A DNA stretch of 18,491 nucleotides from Desulfobacula sp. (GTDB lineage Bacteria > Desulfobacterota > Desulfobacteria > Desulfobacterales > Desulfobacteraceae), in the NCBI GenBank assembly GCA_011390085.1, contig JAABTB010000005.1, positions 1 to 18,491 on the forward strand, given 5' to 3'. The notes beneath the pieces were generated by a model, which was not told where the DNA came from, did not search any database, and saw only the letters and a program-made list of their open reading frames with translations. Shown here piece after piece: positions 7,149 to 15,475 of the stretch (the first letter of the stretch is position 1; each line of letters begins with the position of its first letter). Position numbers and translations under genes: made by a program.

Positions 7149-7664
7149 ATGGCTCCGGGACTCACCGATATTCATTTATTATTGCTGGATGTGGATGGTG
7201 TTTTAACGGACGGCAGTATTACCTATTCCGACTCGGGAGAACAGATTAAAACCTTTAATTCAAGGGATGGATTAGGGTTAAGGCTTTTAATGGATTCCGG
7301 GATCAAAGTCGGCATCATAACCGGGCGGGTATCAAAGGCACTGGAATACCGGTGCAAAAATCTCGGTATCACTTTACTGTTTGACGGAGTGAAAGACAAA
7401 TCCGCAGCACTTGAAAAAATTATCCTTGAAACCGGCATCCCGGCCGAAAATATTGCCTTTGTCGGCGATGACCTCCCTGACCTTCCTGTTATGACCAAAG
7501 TGGGATTTTCTTTTTGTGTTGCAGATGCTCCTGAAGAGGTCAAACAGCATTCCAAAAGGATTACCGGCAGCAAGGGCGGACAGGGTGCCGTGAGGGAAGT
7601 CTGCGAGAGCATCCTCAAAGCCAAGGGGCTCTGGGGAAAGATCATGGATCAGTATCTGACATGA
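7149..7664 (+). CDS. kdsC: Kdo-8-phosphate phosphatase (HAD family)
   Basis: Removes phosphate from Kdo-8-P to release Kdo, directly after KdsA in the pathway. It is a small C0-type HAD phosphatase without a cap domain. The nucleophile motif DVDGVLTDG holds D14 and D16 from this start. FNSRDGLG, the ITGR motif with its nearby lysines, and the acidic GDDLPDLPVM loop complete the active site. Length is about 171 residues, typical of the tetrameric family. The start is uncertain: an in-frame TTG at 7137 would overlap the kdsA stop and add four residues, but the ATG at 7149, 4 bp after kdsA, is preferred. The stop overlaps the lptC ATG (ATGA). Confidence 0.93.
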   Translation: MAPGLTDIHLLLLDVDGVLTDGSITYSDSGEQIKTFNSRDGLGLRLLMDSGIKVGIITGRVSKALEYRCKNLGITLLFDGVKDKSAALEKIILETGIPAENIAFVGDDLPDLPVMTKVGFSFCVADAPEEVKQHSKRITGSKGGQGAVREVCESILKAKGLWGKIMDQYLT

Positions 7665-8245
7665 AACAATCGGGCAAAAAAACCATCACCTATCTTTTGA
7701 CGGGGCTGCTGATCATCATGATTCTTGCCGTATCCGGATTCTTGGTATTCGATCGATTATTATCCGGAACAACCAAAATCAAAGATATTAAAATAGATTC
7801 GACGGCTGCCTTGAAATTGAACCTATTGAAACAAATATCCAAAAAAAACGGGATTACGGAATGGGAACTATCGGCCAAATCCGCCAGTCTCCTGAAAAAT
7901 GAAGACAAAGCCATTCTTGATGAGGTAACCGTTTTTTTCTTTGCAAAAGAACAGAAAAAGGTTGAACTGACATCAGAAGCCGGTACCCTGAATACAAAAA
8001 CCCACGATATGACTTTTTCCGGTAATGTCGTGGTCGCCTATGCAACAGCCTTCCTGAAAACTGATAAGTTGCATTATGACAAAAAAGAACATATAATAAG
8101 CTCCGATGATCGCGTACGGCTTGAAAAGAATGGCTCTTTCATTGAAGCGGATTCGATGGTAATCCATTTGAATAAAAATCGGATAATTTTTAAAGGGCAT
8201 GTCCAGGGATCTTTCAATGAAAATTTCAATATTCAATTTCAATAA
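7661..8245 (+). CDS. lptC: LPS export protein LptC
   Basis: Bitopic inner-membrane protein that takes LPS from the LptBFG extractor and passes it to LptA across the periplasm. A single N-terminal membrane helix spans about residues 10-30. The remaining 160 residues are a periplasmic beta-jellyroll pattern of short alternating strands with WELSAKSA, LTSEAGTLNT and LHYDKKEHIISSDDRV-like segments characteristic of the LptA/LptC/OstA fold. Length (194 residues) matches the family. It starts within the kdsC stop codon (ATGA) and its last 29 bases overlap lptA, an arrangement that favours balanced translation. LptF and LptG are not in the window. Confidence 0.9.
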   Translation: MKQSGKKTITYLLTGLLIIMILAVSGFLVFDRLLSGTTKIKDIKIDSTAALKLNLLKQISKKNGITEWELSAKSASLLKNEDKAILDEVTVFFFAKEQKKVELTSEAGTLNTKTHDMTFSGNVVVAYATAFLKTDKLHYDKKEHIISSDDRVRLEKNGSFIEADSMVIHLNKNRIIFKGHVQGSFNENFNIQFQ

Positions 8246-8777
8246 ACTCATCCTCACGCTTATCATTCTTTTTTTCCTCATCCACCTATCCGTTCTTTTG
8301 AATCTCAACCTTGCCTATTCCGAAGAAAATAGAGAGCTTGGCCAAGACCCCATCCGCATCACATCCGACAGCATGGTCGCAGAGAAAGGGACTTCAATGG
8401 TTGAATTCATTGGAAATGTGGAAGCCACGCAACTGGACTCCGTCCTTCTTGCCGATTCCATGAAGGTTTATTTTATGACGGACAAAAGAAAGAAAAATCA
8501 GGATCAAAGCAATATCACAAAGATCGTTTCCACCGGAAACGTCAGATATACGGCCGGGGAACGCAAGGCCTTTGCCGATGAAGCCGTTTATACAACTGTT
8601 GATGATGTCCTGGTGTTAAAGGGAAAGGCACCGAGACTGGTTACAGGGACAAGTTTTGTAACAGGAAAAAAAATCACCCTCTATCGAAAACAGGACAAGG
8701 TTATCGTTGAAAGCGACGGTCAAAAGAGAGTTGAAGCCCTTCTTAACCCTGAAGACAAACCTGATAAAAAGGAATGA
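8217..8777 (+). CDS. lptA: LPS transport periplasmic protein LptA
   Basis: Periplasmic OstA-domain protein that polymerises into the bridge carrying LPS from LptC to the outer-membrane LptDE. Residues 1-37 form a signal peptide with a long hydrophobic core ending in LAYSEE; cleavage near there is inferred. The mature part shows the family opening DPIRITSDSMVAEKGTSMVEFIGNVEA and repeated strand pairs. The start at 8217 is chosen because AGGGA at 8205-8209 lies seven bases upstream; an in-frame ATG at 8199 has its purines only one base away and would put charged residues before the signal peptide. It overlaps lptC at one end and lptB at the other. Confidence 0.92.
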   Translation: MKISIFNFNKLILTLIILFFLIHLSVLLNLNLAYSEENRELGQDPIRITSDSMVAEKGTSMVEFIGNVEATQLDSVLLADSMKVYFMTDKRKKNQDQSNITKIVSTGNVRYTAGERKAFADEAVYTTVDDVLVLKGKAPRLVTGTSFVTGKKITLYRKQDKVIVESDGQKRVEALLNPEDKPDKKE

Positions 8778-9499
8778 TGGCCCGGCTTGTATTAAAAAAT
8801 CTGATCAAAGTCTATAACGGCAAAAAGGTTGTGGATGACGTAAGCCTTTCAGTAAAGCAGGGACAGGTCAGCGGCCTTCTGGGGCCCAATGGGGCAGGAA
8901 AAACCACAACCTTTTATATGACCGTTGGAATGATCAAACCCGATAGCGGGTCAGTATCCCTTGACCACGAGGATATAACCCGGTATCCCATGTATGTTCG
9001 GGCCCGGAAAGGAATCGGATATCTTCCCCAGGAGTCCAGTATTTTCAGAAAACTGACGGTCAAAGAGAATATCACGGCCATACTTGAAGTTTTACCCAAA
9101 AACGGGTTCAACCTGGAACAAAAAGCCATGGACCTTATGAAAGAACTGGGGATCAGTAACCTTGCCCACCAGAAAGCCGATTCCCTATCCGGTGGAGAAA
9201 GGCGCCGGCTTGAAATTTCAAGGGTTCTTGCCACGGACCCCTTATTCATCCTCCTGGACGAGCCCTTTGCAGGGATAGATCCCTTAGCCGTGATTGACAT
9301 CCAGCAAATTATTTATCAGTTGACTAAAAAAGGAATAGGCGTTTTAATATCTGATCATAATGTCAGGGAAACCCTGGGAGTCTGTGACAATGCCTATATC
9401 ATGGGTCAAGGAAAGGTCATAGAGTCAGGGCATCCCGATAAAATCATTTCTAGCGACATAGCAAAAAAAATCTATTTAGGAGAAAATTTTAAACTCTAA
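8774..9499 (+). CDS. lptB: LPS export ABC transporter ATPase LptB
   Basis: Cytoplasmic ATPase of the LptB2FG complex that powers LPS extraction from the inner membrane. All ABC motifs are present: Walker A GPNGAGKT (37-44), Q-loop Q86, signature LSGGE (138-142), Walker B ILLDEP (159-164) and switch H195. The segment FAGIDPLAV after Walker B is characteristic of LptB. Length (241 residues) is standard. Two ATGs, at 8774 and 8777, are equally plausible; the first overlaps the lptA stop as ATGA. rpoN follows after one base, the lptB-rpoN order widely conserved in proteobacteria. Confidence 0.97.
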   Translation: MMARLVLKNLIKVYNGKKVVDDVSLSVKQGQVSGLLGPNGAGKTTTFYMTVGMIKPDSGSVSLDHEDITRYPMYVRARKGIGYLPQESSIFRKLTVKENITAILEVLPKNGFNLEQKAMDLMKELGISNLAHQKADSLSGGERRRLEISRVLATDPLFILLDEPFAGIDPLAVIDIQQIIYQLTKKGIGVLISDHNVRETLGVCDNAYIMGQGKVIESGHPDKIISSDIAKKIYLGENFKL

Positions 9500-9500
9500 G

Positions 9501-10943
9501 ATGGAAATTGGATTACAACAAAATCTAATACTCAGCCAGCAGCTTGTCATGACCCCGCAGCTTCAACAGGCCATCAAGCTGCTTCAATTGTCCCGCCTTG
9601 AGCTTGCCGAGATGATTCAACAGGAAATAGAGCAGAATCCGGCGCTGGAAGAAGCCGGGCTGGATGAAATTTCCGACAGGAAACTGCCGGATCTGGAAAC
9701 GGAACCTCTTGCTCCTGAAAAAGAAATACGGGTAAAAGAAATCACCATTGAAGAAAAGGTCAGATCCGACACAGACTGGGAAAATTATATCAATGAATAT
9801 AATTCCACAGGAAAGCTGTATATTGAATCGGAAAATAAAGATGCCCCTAATTATGAGGCCTTTACGACTGAAAAAAAGACCCTGGAAGACCATCTCCAGT
9901 GGCAACTAAGGCTTTATGGTTTTTCAGAACTTGAAGAAAAAATAGGCCATATGATCATCGGAAATTTAAACAGGGACGGTTACCTGTGCAGCGACCTGGA
10001 AGAAATTGCCCTGGCTTGCAATGCAGATAACCCCCTTGCGGAAAAAGTGCTTTCCATACTCCAGACCTTTGATCCTCCCGGCGTCTGTGCCAGGGATCTT
10101 TGCGAAACCCTGCTGATCCAGGTAAAACTGCTGGGCATAGACAATCCCATCATTACCGCCATCATACTGCAGCACCTCAAAAACCTTGAAAACAGAAACA
10201 GCAAAAAAATAGCCAAGGCCTTAAAAATATCCGTTGAGGATGTGCGGGCAGCCGTAAAAATCATTCAATATCTTGAACCCAAACCCGGCCGGGCTTTTTC
10301 AACCGACGAACCGTCTTATATCACCCCGGATATCTATGTTTACAAATTCGGGGATGAGTTTAAGATCGTCATGAATGACGACGGCCTGCCTAAATTGAGA
10401 ATCAACCGGTTCTATAAAAATGCCATCGCCGACGGCCGTAAAATATCAAAAGATACTAAAAACTATCTTAATGAAAAAATGCAGTCTGCCTCCTGGCTTA
10501 TAAAAAGTATTCAACAACGGCAAAAAACCATATACCTGGTCATGGAAAGCATCTTAAAATTCCAGCGTGAATTTTTTGAAAAAGGCATTGCCTATTTGAG
10601 GCCATTGATTTTAAAAGATATCGCCGAAGATATTGAAATGCACGAATCCACCATCAGCCGTGTCACCACCAATAAATACGCCTATACTCCCCAGGGCCTT
10701 TTTGAACTCAAATACTTTTTTAATTCTTCCATTGAACGGACAGGTGGAAATTCAATGGCCTCTGCCAGTGTAAAAGATAAAATTAGAATTTTAATCGAAA
10801 CCGAAGACCCTGAAAATCCTTTAAGCGATGACAAAATAGCGCTGATTCTCCAGGATTCGGATCTCCAGATTGCCCGGAGAACGGTTGCCAAATACAGGAA
10901 GGTATTGAATATTCTTCCCTCCAATAAACGCAAACAACTTTAG
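9501..10943 (+). CDS. rpoN: RNA polymerase sigma-54 factor
   Basis: Alternative sigma factor recognising -24/-12 promoters and needing AAA+ activators such as the response regulator at the left edge of this window. Region I (residues 1-50) has the usual glutamine/leucine pattern LSQQLVMTPQLQQAIKLLQL. An acidic stretch (about 51-110) is region II, and region III carries the core-binding part. A helix-turn-helix around 368-400 includes DIEMHESTISRVTTNKY. The C-terminal RpoN box ARRTVAKYR (458-466) contacts the -24 element. Length (480 residues) is normal and no residue is missing from the box. The start lies one base after the lptB stop. Confidence 0.98.
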   Translation: MEIGLQQNLILSQQLVMTPQLQQAIKLLQLSRLELAEMIQQEIEQNPALEEAGLDEISDRKLPDLETEPLAPEKEIRVKEITIEEKVRSDTDWENYINEYNSTGKLYIESENKDAPNYEAFTTEKKTLEDHLQWQLRLYGFSELEEKIGHMIIGNLNRDGYLCSDLEEIALACNADNPLAEKVLSILQTFDPPGVCARDLCETLLIQVKLLGIDNPIITAIILQHLKNLENRNSKKIAKALKISVEDVRAAVKIIQYLEPKPGRAFSTDEPSYITPDIYVYKFGDEFKIVMNDDGLPKLRINRFYKNAIADGRKISKDTKNYLNEKMQSASWLIKSIQQRQKTIYLVMESILKFQREFFEKGIAYLRPLILKDIAEDIEMHESTISRVTTNKYAYTPQGLFELKYFFNSSIERTGGNSMASASVKDKIRILIETEDPENPLSDDKIALILQDSDLQIARRTVAKYRKVLNILPSNKRKQL

Positions 10944-10956
10944 GGAGGCTTTTTTT

Positions 10957-11502
10957 ATGCAAACAACGGTTACATTTAAACAGATAGACCCCTCAAGTTC
11001 CTTAAAATCCTATGTCCAGAAAAAACTGGAAAAATTTGATAAAATGCTGGAAAGTCCGGCTGAAGCTTATGTTGTTCTTTCTGTAGAAAAAATCAGACAT
11101 ATTGCAGAAATTACATTAATCTGTGATAAAGTAAAAATCCATGCCACAGAAGAATCCGAGAGTATGTATTCATCCATTGACGCCTTAATGGATAAAATCC
11201 GGATTCAGATCAAAAAAAACAAGGAAAAAGTAAAACGACATATGTCCGGTAAAAAGCAGAGTATTAAAAATGAACCCGCCGATGAGATCCCCCTTGGCCC
11301 TGACCCTGTAAGGGATATTTCCGATTATCAGATTGTCCTGGAATCAATTGACTACAAACCCATGGACATTGAAGATGCCGTTGTTGAATTAAATTCAGGC
11401 AAACAGCCTTTTTTTGTTTTCAACAATGCCAGGACCGAGCGGATGAATGTCCTTTATAAACACAACAATGGAAAGCTTGGATTAATCCAGCCAAGAGGAT
11501 AG
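10957..11502 (+). CDS. hpf: Ribosome hibernation-promoting factor, long form
   Basis: Binds the 30S decoding region and, in the long form, dimerises ribosomes into inactive 100S particles in starvation. Residues 1-100 are the S30AE/YfiA-type domain (basic helices with KKNKEKVKRH near 88-97). A charged linker follows, and residues 125-181 form the C-terminal dimerisation domain, with YKPMDIEDAVVEL and the FFVFNNARTERMNVLYKH stretch. The 181-residue length marks the long form rather than the about 95-residue gamma-proteobacterial HPF. AGGGAGG (10942-10948) overlaps the rpoN stop and stands eight bases before the ATG, so the gene should be translated strongly. Position after rpoN is a conserved order. 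Confidence 0.95.
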   Translation: MQTTVTFKQIDPSSSLKSYVQKKLEKFDKMLESPAEAYVVLSVEKIRHIAEITLICDKVKIHATEESESMYSSIDALMDKIRIQIKKNKEKVKRHMSGKKQSIKNEPADEIPLGPDPVRDISDYQIVLESIDYKPMDIEDAVVELNSGKQPFFVFNNARTERMNVLYKHNNGKLGLIQPRG

Positions 11503-11510
11503 TTCATTCA

Positions 11511-11969
11511 ATGAAAATCAGCCAGCTTCTCGATAAAAAAGCCATCATTGCAGATCTTGGTGCCTCGGACAAAAAAGGGGCCATTGACGAACTGTCCGTG
11601 GCCGTCTCAACAACGACCTCTGCATCTGCAAAAGATATTGCAATGGTTCTCATGGAACGGGAGCAACTCGGCAGTACGGGAATCGGCGGCGGTATCGCCA
11701 TCCCCCACGGCAAGCTTGATGCGGTAAAAACCATCCGTATCGGATTCGGCCTCAGCAGAAAAGGGGTAGAATACGACTCTCTGGACAATAAGCCTGTCCA
11801 CCTTTTTTTCCTTTTACTGACGCCCGAAAATTCAGCCGGCGGTCATCTGAAAGTCCTTGCCCAGATTTCCAAAATGCTGAAAATGGATCAATTTAAGAAG
11901 AAACTGATGATTGCAGAATCGGTGGATGCGATTTATGATATCATCATTGAACAGGATGAAGATTTTTAA
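11511..11969 (+). CDS. ptsN: PTS IIA-like nitrogen-regulatory protein
   Basis: EIIA(Ntr)-type phosphoryl carrier that acts as a regulator rather than in sugar transport. The phosphorylated histidine is H66 in GIAIPHGKLD. The domain is of the mannitol/fructose IIA fold, and the 152-residue length is standard for PtsN. The upstream gene hpf is 8 bp away; rapZ starts 5 bp downstream. In many relatives a Hpr kinase gene (hprK) sits between ptsN and rapZ; there is no room for it here. The upstream phosphodonors (Enzyme I(Ntr) and NPr/HPr) are not in the window. Confidence 0.93.
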   Translation: MKISQLLDKKAIIADLGASDKKGAIDELSVAVSTTTSASAKDIAMVLMEREQLGSTGIGGGIAIPHGKLDAVKTIRIGFGLSRKGVEYDSLDNKPVHLFFLLLTPENSAGGHLKVLAQISKMLKMDQFKKKLMIAESVDAIYDIIIEQDEDF

Positions 11970-11974
11970 ATTTT

Positions 11975-12844
11975 ATGCAAAAAGTCTATATCATCACCGG
12001 TCTTTCCGGGTCCGGAAAAACAACAGCTATGCAGGCTTTTGAAGATGCTTCTTTCTACTGCGTCGACAATATGCCCATTGAGCTGCTGCCTAAATTTCTT
12101 GATCTTCCTTTAAAGGAACATCCTGATATCAAGGGTTTTGTTTTTGTAATGGATCTGCGAAGCAAAGACTTTATTTCAAATTACGGACCCGGTATCTGCT
12201 CCCTTGAAGATCTAGGAATTTCACCCAGAATTATTTTTCTGGAAGCAGATGAAAATACCTTGTATAAAAGATACAGCGAAACCCGACGCCAGCACCCGGT
12301 TTCAAACGAAAAAAGCCTGCTTGACAGCATCAAACGTGAAAAAAATATGATGCTGCCCATCAAGCAGACGGCACATCATATTATTAATACAACCGGATTG
12401 AATGTGCATCAGCTTAAATCCAGAATACTGGATCTGATCAACGACGGCTGCACAGCCGCTTGTCTGACAAAAATAAATGTGGTTTCTTTTGGATTCAAAT
12501 ACGGAATTCCAAGTGATGCGGATCTTATGGTCGATATGAGATTTCTGGCAAATCCCTATTTTATTCCGGAACTTAAGCCCCTGGATGGAGAATCCGAAGC
12601 CATTCGGAGTTTTCTTTTATCCAATCCTGAAACCATGGCGTTTCTGGAAAAGTACATCGATCTTCTGGACTATTTAATTCCCCTGTATAAAAGGGAAAAC
12701 AAGGCATATCTCACCCTTGCCGTCGGCTGCACAGGGGGAAGACATAGAAGTGTGGTCATTGCAAGACATATCTTTGAACATCTAAATAAAAAGGGATTGA
12801 ATCCGGGTCTGATCCACAGAGATATTGACCGGGATTTAAAATGA
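11975..12844 (+). CDS. rapZ: RNase adapter protein RapZ (nucleotide-binding, YvcJ family)
   Basis: P-loop protein with an RNA- and sugar-sensing C-terminal domain. In E. coli it senses glucosamine-6-phosphate and directs RNase E to GlmZ; in other phyla the role is less clear. Walker A GLSGSGKT is at 9-16, FYCVDNMP at 27-34, ETRRQHP at 102-108, and the C-terminal signature GCTGGRHRSV at 251-260, preceded by DMRFLANPY (187-195). Length (289 residues) is normal. It ends in an ATGA overlap with the following EIIA(Man) gene. Because GlmZ/GlmY RNAs are restricted to enterobacteria and relatives, the E. coli mechanism should not be assumed here. Confidence 0.95.
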   Translation: MQKVYIITGLSGSGKTTAMQAFEDASFYCVDNMPIELLPKFLDLPLKEHPDIKGFVFVMDLRSKDFISNYGPGICSLEDLGISPRIIFLEADENTLYKRYSETRRQHPVSNEKSLLDSIKREKNMMLPIKQTAHHIINTTGLNVHQLKSRILDLINDGCTAACLTKINVVSFGFKYGIPSDADLMVDMRFLANPYFIPELKPLDGESEAIRSFLLSNPETMAFLEKYIDLLDYLIPLYKRENKAYLTLAVGCTGGRHRSVVIARHIFEHLNKKGLNPGLIHRDIDRDLK

Positions 12845-13260
12845 ATATGATCGGGATACTATTGGTCACCCATGCAAATTTAGGACAAGCCTTGATTGAA
12901 ACCCTGGAATTCATTTCAGAAAAAAAGGAAACGAATCTCTCTGCGGTTTCAATTAATATCCAGGAGGATCCGGAAACCCTCAGAAAAAAAATTAAAAAAG
13001 CCATTTTGGATGTCAAAACAGATAACGGGGTTCTTATTCTAACGGATATGTTTGGCGGAACCCCATCCAACCTGAGTTATTCATTTCTGGAAGAAGGCCG
13101 GGTCGAGGTGATCTCCGGAGTAAACCTGCCCATTCTATTTAGAGCGGTTAATTCCAGATCCAAAATGAAGATGGAAGCATTGACATCCGTTCTTGTTGAA
13201 CATGGTAAAAAAAGCATTTCCCTTGCCAGTGATATTTTAAAAGGCACAAAAAGAGTATAA
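12841..13260 (+). CDS. PTS EIIA component, mannose/fructose/sorbose family (stand-alone)
   Basis: Single-domain phosphoryl carrier of the EIIA(Man) fold (139 residues). The phosphorylation site is H11 in LLVTHANLG, and D69 in ILTDMFGGTPSN matches the conserved aspartate of the family. No IIB, IIC or IID gene is nearby, so a transport role is not supported; in many delta-proteobacteria the same protein follows rapZ and is thought to be regulatory. The first ATG overlaps the rapZ stop; a second in-frame ATG lies two codons later. HPr and Enzyme I, which often follow in related genomes, are absent: the next gene is gap, after a 21-bp gap. Confidence 0.9.
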   Translation: MNMIGILLVTHANLGQALIETLEFISEKKETNLSAVSINIQEDPETLRKKIKKAILDVKTDNGVLILTDMFGGTPSNLSYSFLEEGRVEVISGVNLPILFRAVNSRSKMKMEALTSVLVEHGKKSISLASDILKGTKRV

Positions 13261-13281
13261 CTATAACTAAGGAGGCCACAA

Positions 13282-14289
13282 ATGACGATAAAAATAGGCA
13301 TCAACGGATTCGGCAGAATCGGTAGAATGGTCTTTCGTGCAGCATTTAACAACCCCGACCTTGAAGTGACGGCCATTAATGATCTTACGGATACCAAAAC
13401 CATTGCCCATTTGCTTAAATACGATTCTGTTCATGGCTTGTTCAATAAAAAGGTAGCCTCAACGGCTGATTCCATTACCGTCGACAACAAGGTCACAAAA
13501 GTTACCGCTCTTAAGGATCCGGGACAAATCCCATGGAAAGATGCTAATGTTGATATTGTGTGCGAATGCACGGGAATTTTCCGGGACCGGGACGGCGCTT
13601 CAAAACATTTCACCGGAGGAGCTAAAAAAGTATTGATATCGGCTCCGGCGACCAATCCGGACATCACCATTGTCATGGGTGTCAATCAGGGCATGTACGA
13701 TCCTGCCGCTCACCACATTATTTCAAATGCCTCCTGCACGACCAATTGCCTTGCACCGGTTGCAAAGGTCATCCTTGAAAATTTCGGTATTGTTTCCGGA
13801 ATGATGACCACCATTCATTCCTATACCGGCGACCAGCGGATTCTTGATTTTCCTCACAAAGACTTAAGACGGGCAAGAGCTGCCGGGCTATCCATGATTC
13901 CCACCACAACAGGGGCAGCCAAGGCTGTATCCCTGGTATTGCCGGAGCTCAAAGGCAAATTGAACGGGTTGTCGGTCCGGGTGCCGACACCCAATGTGTC
14001 TTTGGTTGATTTTGTGGCAATTACGGAAAAAACCGGTCTTACCAAGGAAGATATCAACCATGCCCTGGAAAAAGCATCCAAAGAAAATCTCAAGGGAATC
14101 CTGGGATATTGTGATATCCCCCTTGTTTCCATCGATTTTAATTCAAATCCGCTTTCCTCCATTGTGGATGCGGATTGCACCGATGTTGTCAACGGCAATA
14201 TGATCAAAATCTTTTCCTGGTATGACAATGAGGCAGGCTATTCCGCCCGGATGGTCGATCTTGCCGTCATGATCGGAAAATCCCTGTAA
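13282..14289 (+). CDS. gap: Glyceraldehyde-3-phosphate dehydrogenase
   Basis: Type I phosphorylating GAPDH of glycolysis and gluconeogenesis: glyceraldehyde 3-phosphate, NAD and phosphate to 1,3-bisphosphoglycerate. The Rossmann motif INGFGRIGR spans 7-15; D34 in AINDLTD suggests preference for NAD over NADP. The catalytic cysteine is C152 in SNASCTTNCLAP, paired with H179. Length (335 residues) is standard. A very strong ribosome site, AAGGAGG (13269-13275), stands six bases before the ATG, the best in the window, which fits an abundant enzyme. The 21-bp gap before it leaves no obvious promoter. Its neighbour tpiA supplies the substrate. Confidence 0.98.
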   Translation: MTIKIGINGFGRIGRMVFRAAFNNPDLEVTAINDLTDTKTIAHLLKYDSVHGLFNKKVASTADSITVDNKVTKVTALKDPGQIPWKDANVDIVCECTGIFRDRDGASKHFTGGAKKVLISAPATNPDITIVMGVNQGMYDPAAHHIISNASCTTNCLAPVAKVILENFGIVSGMMTTIHSYTGDQRILDFPHKDLRRARAAGLSMIPTTTGAAKAVSLVLPELKGKLNGLSVRVPTPNVSLVDFVAITEKTGLTKEDINHALEKASKENLKGILGYCDIPLVSIDFNSNPLSSIVDADCTDVVNGNMIKIFSWYDNEAGYSARMVDLAVMIGKSL

Positions 14290-14309
14290 CCTCGAACAGG
14301 AGGATCAAA

Positions 14310-15068
14310 ATGAATCGAATTCCTTTCATTGCCGGCAATTGGAAAATGTATAAAACCGGTCCTGAAGCTGTAGAAACCGCCAAAAGACTCGTGAACCTCT
14401 GCACCGATGTAGAGAAGGTGGAGGTCATGATTGCGCCGACCTTTCTTTCTCTTGCCCTGGTTTCCGACTGTGTTCAGGGAAGCCGCATAAAAACCGGGGC
14501 CCAGAACCTTTATTTTGAAAAGGAGGGCGCTTTCACAGGTGAAGTTTCCGCCGCTATGATCCGGGCGGCAGGATCGGAATATGCCATTATCGGTCATTCT
14601 GAAAGACGGCAATATTTCGGTGAAACCGACGAGACCGTCTGTAAAAAGATGAGGGCCGCCATTCAGGCGGGATTAAAACCGATTTTATGCATCGGGGAAA
14701 CAGAAGCTGAAAGAGATCAAGAAAAAACCTTTTTGATACTTGACAAACAGGTGTCGGATGGGTTAAAAGGCTTTGGTCTTGATGAACTTAAAGATCTGGT
14801 TTTAGCCTATGAGCCTGTATGGGCCATTGGAACCGGAAAGACGGCAAATACCCGGCAGGTGGATGAAGTCCATCAGTATTTGAGGTCTTTATTGAGCAGA
14901 TTGTTCTCAGCAGATTTTTCCGTCCGGATAAGAATCTTATACGGCGGTTCTGTTAAGCCTGAGAATTCAAAAGAACTGATGAACATCAGGGATGTGGATG
15001 GTGCACTGGTCGGCGGTGCGAGTCTTGATCCGGATAAGTTCATTAAAATTATCAAATATTATTTGTAG
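14310..15068 (+). CDS. tpiA: Triosephosphate isomerase
   Basis: Interconverts dihydroxyacetone phosphate and glyceraldehyde 3-phosphate, feeding the gap product upstream. Active-site residues are visible: N10 and K12 in AGNWKMYK, H96 in IIGHSERR, and E168 in AYEPVWAIGTGKT, which begins the flexible loop. The phosphate-binding YGGSVKPEN lies in the C-terminal quarter. Length (252 residues) is normal for the TIM barrel. AGGAGG (14298-14303) is six bases before the ATG. It sits 20 bp after gap and 5 bp before secG, the common gap-tpiA-secG order minus phosphoglycerate kinase (pgk), which is often found between gap and tpiA but is absent here. Confidence 0.98.
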   Translation: MNRIPFIAGNWKMYKTGPEAVETAKRLVNLCTDVEKVEVMIAPTFLSLALVSDCVQGSRIKTGAQNLYFEKEGAFTGEVSAAMIRAAGSEYAIIGHSERRQYFGETDETVCKKMRAAIQAGLKPILCIGETEAERDQEKTFLILDKQVSDGLKGFGLDELKDLVLAYEPVWAIGTGKTANTRQVDEVHQYLRSLLSRLFSADFSVRIRILYGGSVKPENSKELMNIRDVDGALVGGASLDPDKFIKIIKYYL

Positions 15069-15073
15069 GGAAT

Positions 15074-15361
15074 ATGACAGCCTTAATCGTCACTATCCAT
15101 GTTACCGTCTGTATCCTCTTGATACTGATCGTATTGTTACAAAGCGGTAAGGGTGCAGCAATGGGAGTTTCTCTGGGTGGCGGTGCCGGTCAGACGCTTT
15201 TCGGCGCCACCGGCCCGGCAACCATTCTGACTAAAATTACAACCGTCGTCGCCGTTATCTTTATGATAACCTCTCTGACGCTGGCGTATATGTCCGGTCA
15301 CCAATCAGAGACTTCCGTGATGGAAAAAGCGGCTGCGCCGATTGAACAAAAGACTGAATAA
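15074..15361 (+). CDS. secG: Preprotein translocase subunit SecG
   Basis: Small inner-membrane subunit that assists SecYE and SecA in protein export. Two hydrophobic segments (about residues 3-22 and 52-72) flank the conserved glycine-rich cytoplasmic loop LLQSGKGAAMGVSLGGGAGQ and LFGATGP. A hydrophilic tail ends the 95-residue protein, as is usual. The start is 5 bp after tpiA with AGGGAAT as a short ribosome site. It is followed after 21 bp by a tRNA-Leu gene. Confidence 0.95.
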   Translation: MTALIVTIHVTVCILLILIVLLQSGKGAAMGVSLGGGAGQTLFGATGPATILTKITTVVAVIFMITSLTLAYMSGHQSETSVMEKAAAPIEQKTE

Positions 15362-15382
15362 CCCATATTGAATAGATCCAAT

Positions 15383-15467
15383 GCCGAAGTGGTGGAATTG
15401 GTAGACACGCACGCTTGAGGGGCGTGTGGGGCAACTCGTGGGAGTTCAAATCTCCCCTTCGGCACCA
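15383..15467 (+). tRNA. tRNA-Leu, anticodon GAG
   Basis: An 85-nt class II tRNA. The acceptor arm GCCGAAG (15383-15389) pairs fully with CTTCGGC (15457-15463), followed by discriminator A and an encoded CCA (15465-15467). The anticodon stem CACGC (15410-15414)/GCGTG (15422-15426) frames loop TTGAGGG with anticodon GAG at 15417-15419, reading CUU/CUC leucine codons. GGTGG...GGTAGACAC is the D-arm and TTCAAAT the T-loop; the long variable arm between them fits leucine. It directly follows secG, as leuU (also GAG) does in E. coli. Confidence 0.97.
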
Positions 15468-15475
15468 TAAATAAT

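Noticed and set aside
8199..8216. Upstream in-frame ATG for lptA
   Set aside because: Purine stretch is only one base before it and it would put charged residues in front of the signal peptide; AGGGA fits the ATG at 8217.
11970..11974. Lost or degraded hprK between ptsN and rapZ
   Set aside because: Only five bases lie between the genes, so no remnant can be there; absence is noted but no pseudogene is called.
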